From an uncultured Coriobacteriaceae bacterium (GTDB lineage Bacteria > Actinomycetota > Coriobacteriia > Coriobacteriales > QAMH01), in contig CACZQA010000136.1 in assembly GCA_902783175.1 (NCBI GenBank), positions 1-6,880 on the forward strand: a stretch of DNA of 6,880 bases, read 5' to 3'. Both the position numbers and the translations under genes were made by a program. Positions within the stretch are counted from its first letter, which is position 1. The number at the start of each line of letters is the position of its first letter. This document shows, one piece after another, positions 5,438 to 6,880 of this stretch. Below the pieces are notes generated by a model. It saw only the letters and a program-made list of their open reading frames with translations, had not been told where the DNA came from and did no database searches.

Positions 5438-6655
5438 TTAAGCGTGTTCTTGCGCCAGCGCCTCGCTTGCGATGCGAGCCGTGTCGCGGGCGATCATGAG
5501 TTCCTCGTTGGTGGGGACCACCAGCAGCTTGACCTTGGAGCGCGGGTCGTTGATGACGCGCTCCTCGCCCTCGACCTTGTTCGCCTTGTAGTCGAGGATG
5601 ATGCCGAGCGACTCCATGCCGCTCAAGATCATACGGCGCATGCGCTCGCAGTGCTCGCCCACGCCGCCGGCAAACGAGATCGCGTCGACGCCGCCCAGCT
5701 CGGCGATGTAGGCGCCCAGCGTCTTCTTGACGGAGGAGGAGTACATGTCGTAGGCGAGCGTGGCGCGCTTGTGCCCGGCAATAGTCGCCGCCTTGATGTC
5801 GCGCAGGTCGCTCGACAGGCCGCTGATGCCTAGCAGCCCCGACTCGCGGTTCATGATCTCGTTGATCTCGTGCGGGGTGTAGCCTTCCTGCTCCATGAGG
5901 TACGTGACGATGGAGGGGTCGATGTCGCCGCAGCGCGAACCCATCATGACGCCGCCGAGGGGCGTGAAGCCCATGGAGGTGTCGACGGACATGCCGTGGT
6001 CGATGGCCGTGACCGAGCAGCCGCCGCCCAAGTGGCAGGTAATCAGCTTGAGGTCTTCGAGACGCTCGCCCAAGATCTCTGCCGTGCGCATGGCGATGTA
6101 GCGGTGCGAGGTGCCGTGGGCACCGTACTTGCGGATACCGTAGTGCTCGTAGAATTCGTATGGCAGCGCGTACATATAGGCGCGCGGGGGCATGGTCTGG
6201 TGGAATGCGGTGTCGAACACGCAGACATGGGGAACGTTTGGCATGAGTTCGCGCGCGGCGCGAATGCACTTGACCGCAGGTGGGTTGTGGAGCGGTGCGA
6301 GCTCGGAGCACAGCTCGATGTCGGCGATTGCCTGGTCGTCGACGAGCACGGACTCGCTGAACTTCTCGCCGCCGTGGACGATGCGGTAGCCTACCGCGCC
6401 GATCTCGTCCAGGGTGTCGATCCCCGAGTTCGGGTCGTTCACGAGCGTGTCGATGACGATACGCATGGCCGTCAGATGGTCGTGCATGGGGGTCTCGATG
6501 ACGTGCACGTCATCGCCGCTGCCCCACAGCTTATGGAAGGAATCGGAATAGCCGACGCGCTCGCACAGACCCTTTGTGATGGTCTTCTCGGTCTCAGAAT
6601 CAATTACTTGATATTTGAGGGACGAACTACCCGCATTGATCACGAGTACGTACAT
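5438..6655 (-). CDS. ackA: Acetate kinase
   Basis: AckA interconverts acetyl phosphate plus ADP with acetate plus ATP, giving substrate-level ATP in fermentation. The protein has 405 residues. Family signatures are VINAGSSSLKYQ (5-16) with Asn7, GYRIVHGGE with Arg91, PLHNPPA with His123, FDTAFHQ with Asp148, GAHGTSHR with His180, TSMGFTPLGGVMMGSRCGDIDP (226-247, in two parts: the MGFTPLGG block and Arg241), FAGGVGEH (329-335), and VPTNEELMIARDT with Glu384. The catalytic residues fall at the same numbers as recalled for the Methanosarcina thermophila enzyme. The usual GEN is GEH here (His335). The ATG at 6655 has AGGAG (6662-6666) 6 nt upstream. The neighbour upstream is the xseB-like gene and not pta, the usual partner, so phosphotransacetylase is not adjacent. 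Propionate or butyrate kinases are relatives, but the motif match favours acetate kinase. Confidence 0.97.
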   Translation of the reverse strand: MYVLVINAGSSSLKYQVIDSETEKTITKGLCERVGYSDSFHKLWGSGDDVHVIETPMHDHLTAMRIVIDTLVNDPNSGIDTLDEIGAVGYRIVHGGEKFSESVLVDDQAIADIELCSELAPLHNPPAVKCIRAARELMPNVPHVCVFDTAFHQTMPPRAYMYALPYEFYEHYGIRKYGAHGTSHRYIAMRTAEILGERLEDLKLITCHLGGGCSVTAIDHGMSVDTSMGFTPLGGVMMGSRCGDIDPSIVTYLMEQEGYTPHEINEIMNRESGLLGISGLSSDLRDIKAATIAGHKRATLAYDMYSSSVKKTLGAYIAELGGVDAISFAGGVGEHCERMRRMILSGMESLGIILDYKANKVEGEERVINDPRSKVKLLVVPTNEELMIARDTARIASEALAQEHA

Positions 6656-6786
6656 GAATGTCTCCTACAAAACGTCGTCAGGTAAAGAACTCGTAACATT
6701 GTCTCACAGAGAATAGACGCGCAGCTCGGCAAAAGCGGCAAGCGGCCGATAGCATGCCGCATTTGCCTGCGTCGATGCGTGCGCGA
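6656..6786 (-). other. xseB-ackA intergenic region
   Basis: This 131-nt stretch holds the ackA ribosome site AGGAG (6662-6666) and a weak candidate terminator at its far end. I could not find a -35/-10 pair with good spacing and match, so the ackA promoter is unlocated. No open frame of gene character is seen here. Confidence 0.6.
6731..6760 (-). terminator. Weak candidate terminator after the xseB-like gene
   Basis: On the minus strand GCGGCA (6755-6760) and TGCCGC (6735-6740) can pair across a 14-nt loop and are followed directly by TTTT (6731-6734). The stem is only 6 bp and the loop is long, so strength is doubtful; alternative pairings with a second GCCGC in the loop are possible. Confidence 0.3.
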
Positions 6787-6880
6787 CTAGCTGAGCTTCG
6801 TGTCGACTTCGTCGCTGTTCTCGGGCTCGAGCTCTCCCATGAGGACCGTCACCTTCTGCTGCGCGTCGTCGAGGCGCTTC
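6787..6880 (-). CDS. xseB: Exodeoxyribonuclease VII small subunit, C-terminal end (truncated by window edge)
   Basis: Only the last 30 codons are inside the window, ending at a TAG at 6787-6789. The visible residues begin KRLDDAQQKVTVLMGELEPE and continue as an acidic tail. The L-x-x-A-x-x-KV-x-x-L pattern is like the end of XseB, a short coiled-coil protein that joins the XseA nuclease to degrade single-stranded DNA, where the conserved last helix reads CQxxLxxAExKVxxL. The assignment rests on this short stretch and is therefore provisional; another small helical protein is possible. The frame is clean up to the window edge. It precedes ackA by 131 nt and is probably a separate transcription unit. 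Confidence 0.6.
   Translation of the reverse strand, partial: KRLDDAQQKVTVLMGELEPENSDEVDTKLS

Noticed and set aside
1..6880. Mobile elements, CRISPR repeats, tRNA or rRNA genes, or an undescribed multi-gene system
   Set aside because: No direct-repeat array, transposase motif, terminal repeat or RNA gene signature was seen; nearly all of the window is filled by recognised core metabolic genes.

Overview
The window is a GC-rich bacterial chromosomal segment with every recognisable gene on the minus strand. Gene order in the direction of transcription (high to low coordinate) is xseB (3' end only), ackA, argJ, argB, argD, argF, argR, argG (5' part only). GC richness, tight Shine-Dalgarno-led gene packing, a cyclic arginine pathway with an embedded ArgR, and acetate kinase suggest a fermentative high-GC Gram-positive, perhaps an actinobacterium of the Coriobacteriia type. 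That assignment is an inference from style and not from a marker gene.

Region by region: 6787-6880 holds the last 30 codons of a gene that looks like xseB. 6656-6786 is a short intergenic stretch with a weak candidate terminator and the ackA ribosome binding site. 5438-6655 is a complete acetate kinase. 5271-5437 is the regulatory region of the arg operon: an AT-rich island with nested inverted repeats that look like ArgR operators, a candidate promoter and a GC-rich hairpin in the presumed leader. 380-5270 is the arginine operon, with gaps of 9, 3, -8, 2 and 60 nt between successive genes.

How the genes work together: ArgJ (ornithine acetyltransferase) recycles the acetyl group between N-acetylornithine and glutamate. 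ArgB phosphorylates N-acetylglutamate, ArgD makes N-acetylornithine, ArgF converts ornithine to citrulline, and ArgG begins conversion of citrulline to arginine. ArgR, encoded inside the operon, is the expected arginine-dependent repressor and probably acts on the operator-like repeats upstream of argJ. ArgB has sequence features of the arginine-inhibited hexameric type, so control is probably both transcriptional and allosteric. The reductase gene argC, which commonly precedes argJ, is not here: ackA occupies that position. argH, if linked, would lie beyond the left edge.

I see no mobile element, CRISPR array, RNA gene or clearly novel system. The window is ordinary core metabolism, and the points worth a second look are the argJ control region, the missing argC, and small sequence oddities in ArgB, ArgD and AckA.
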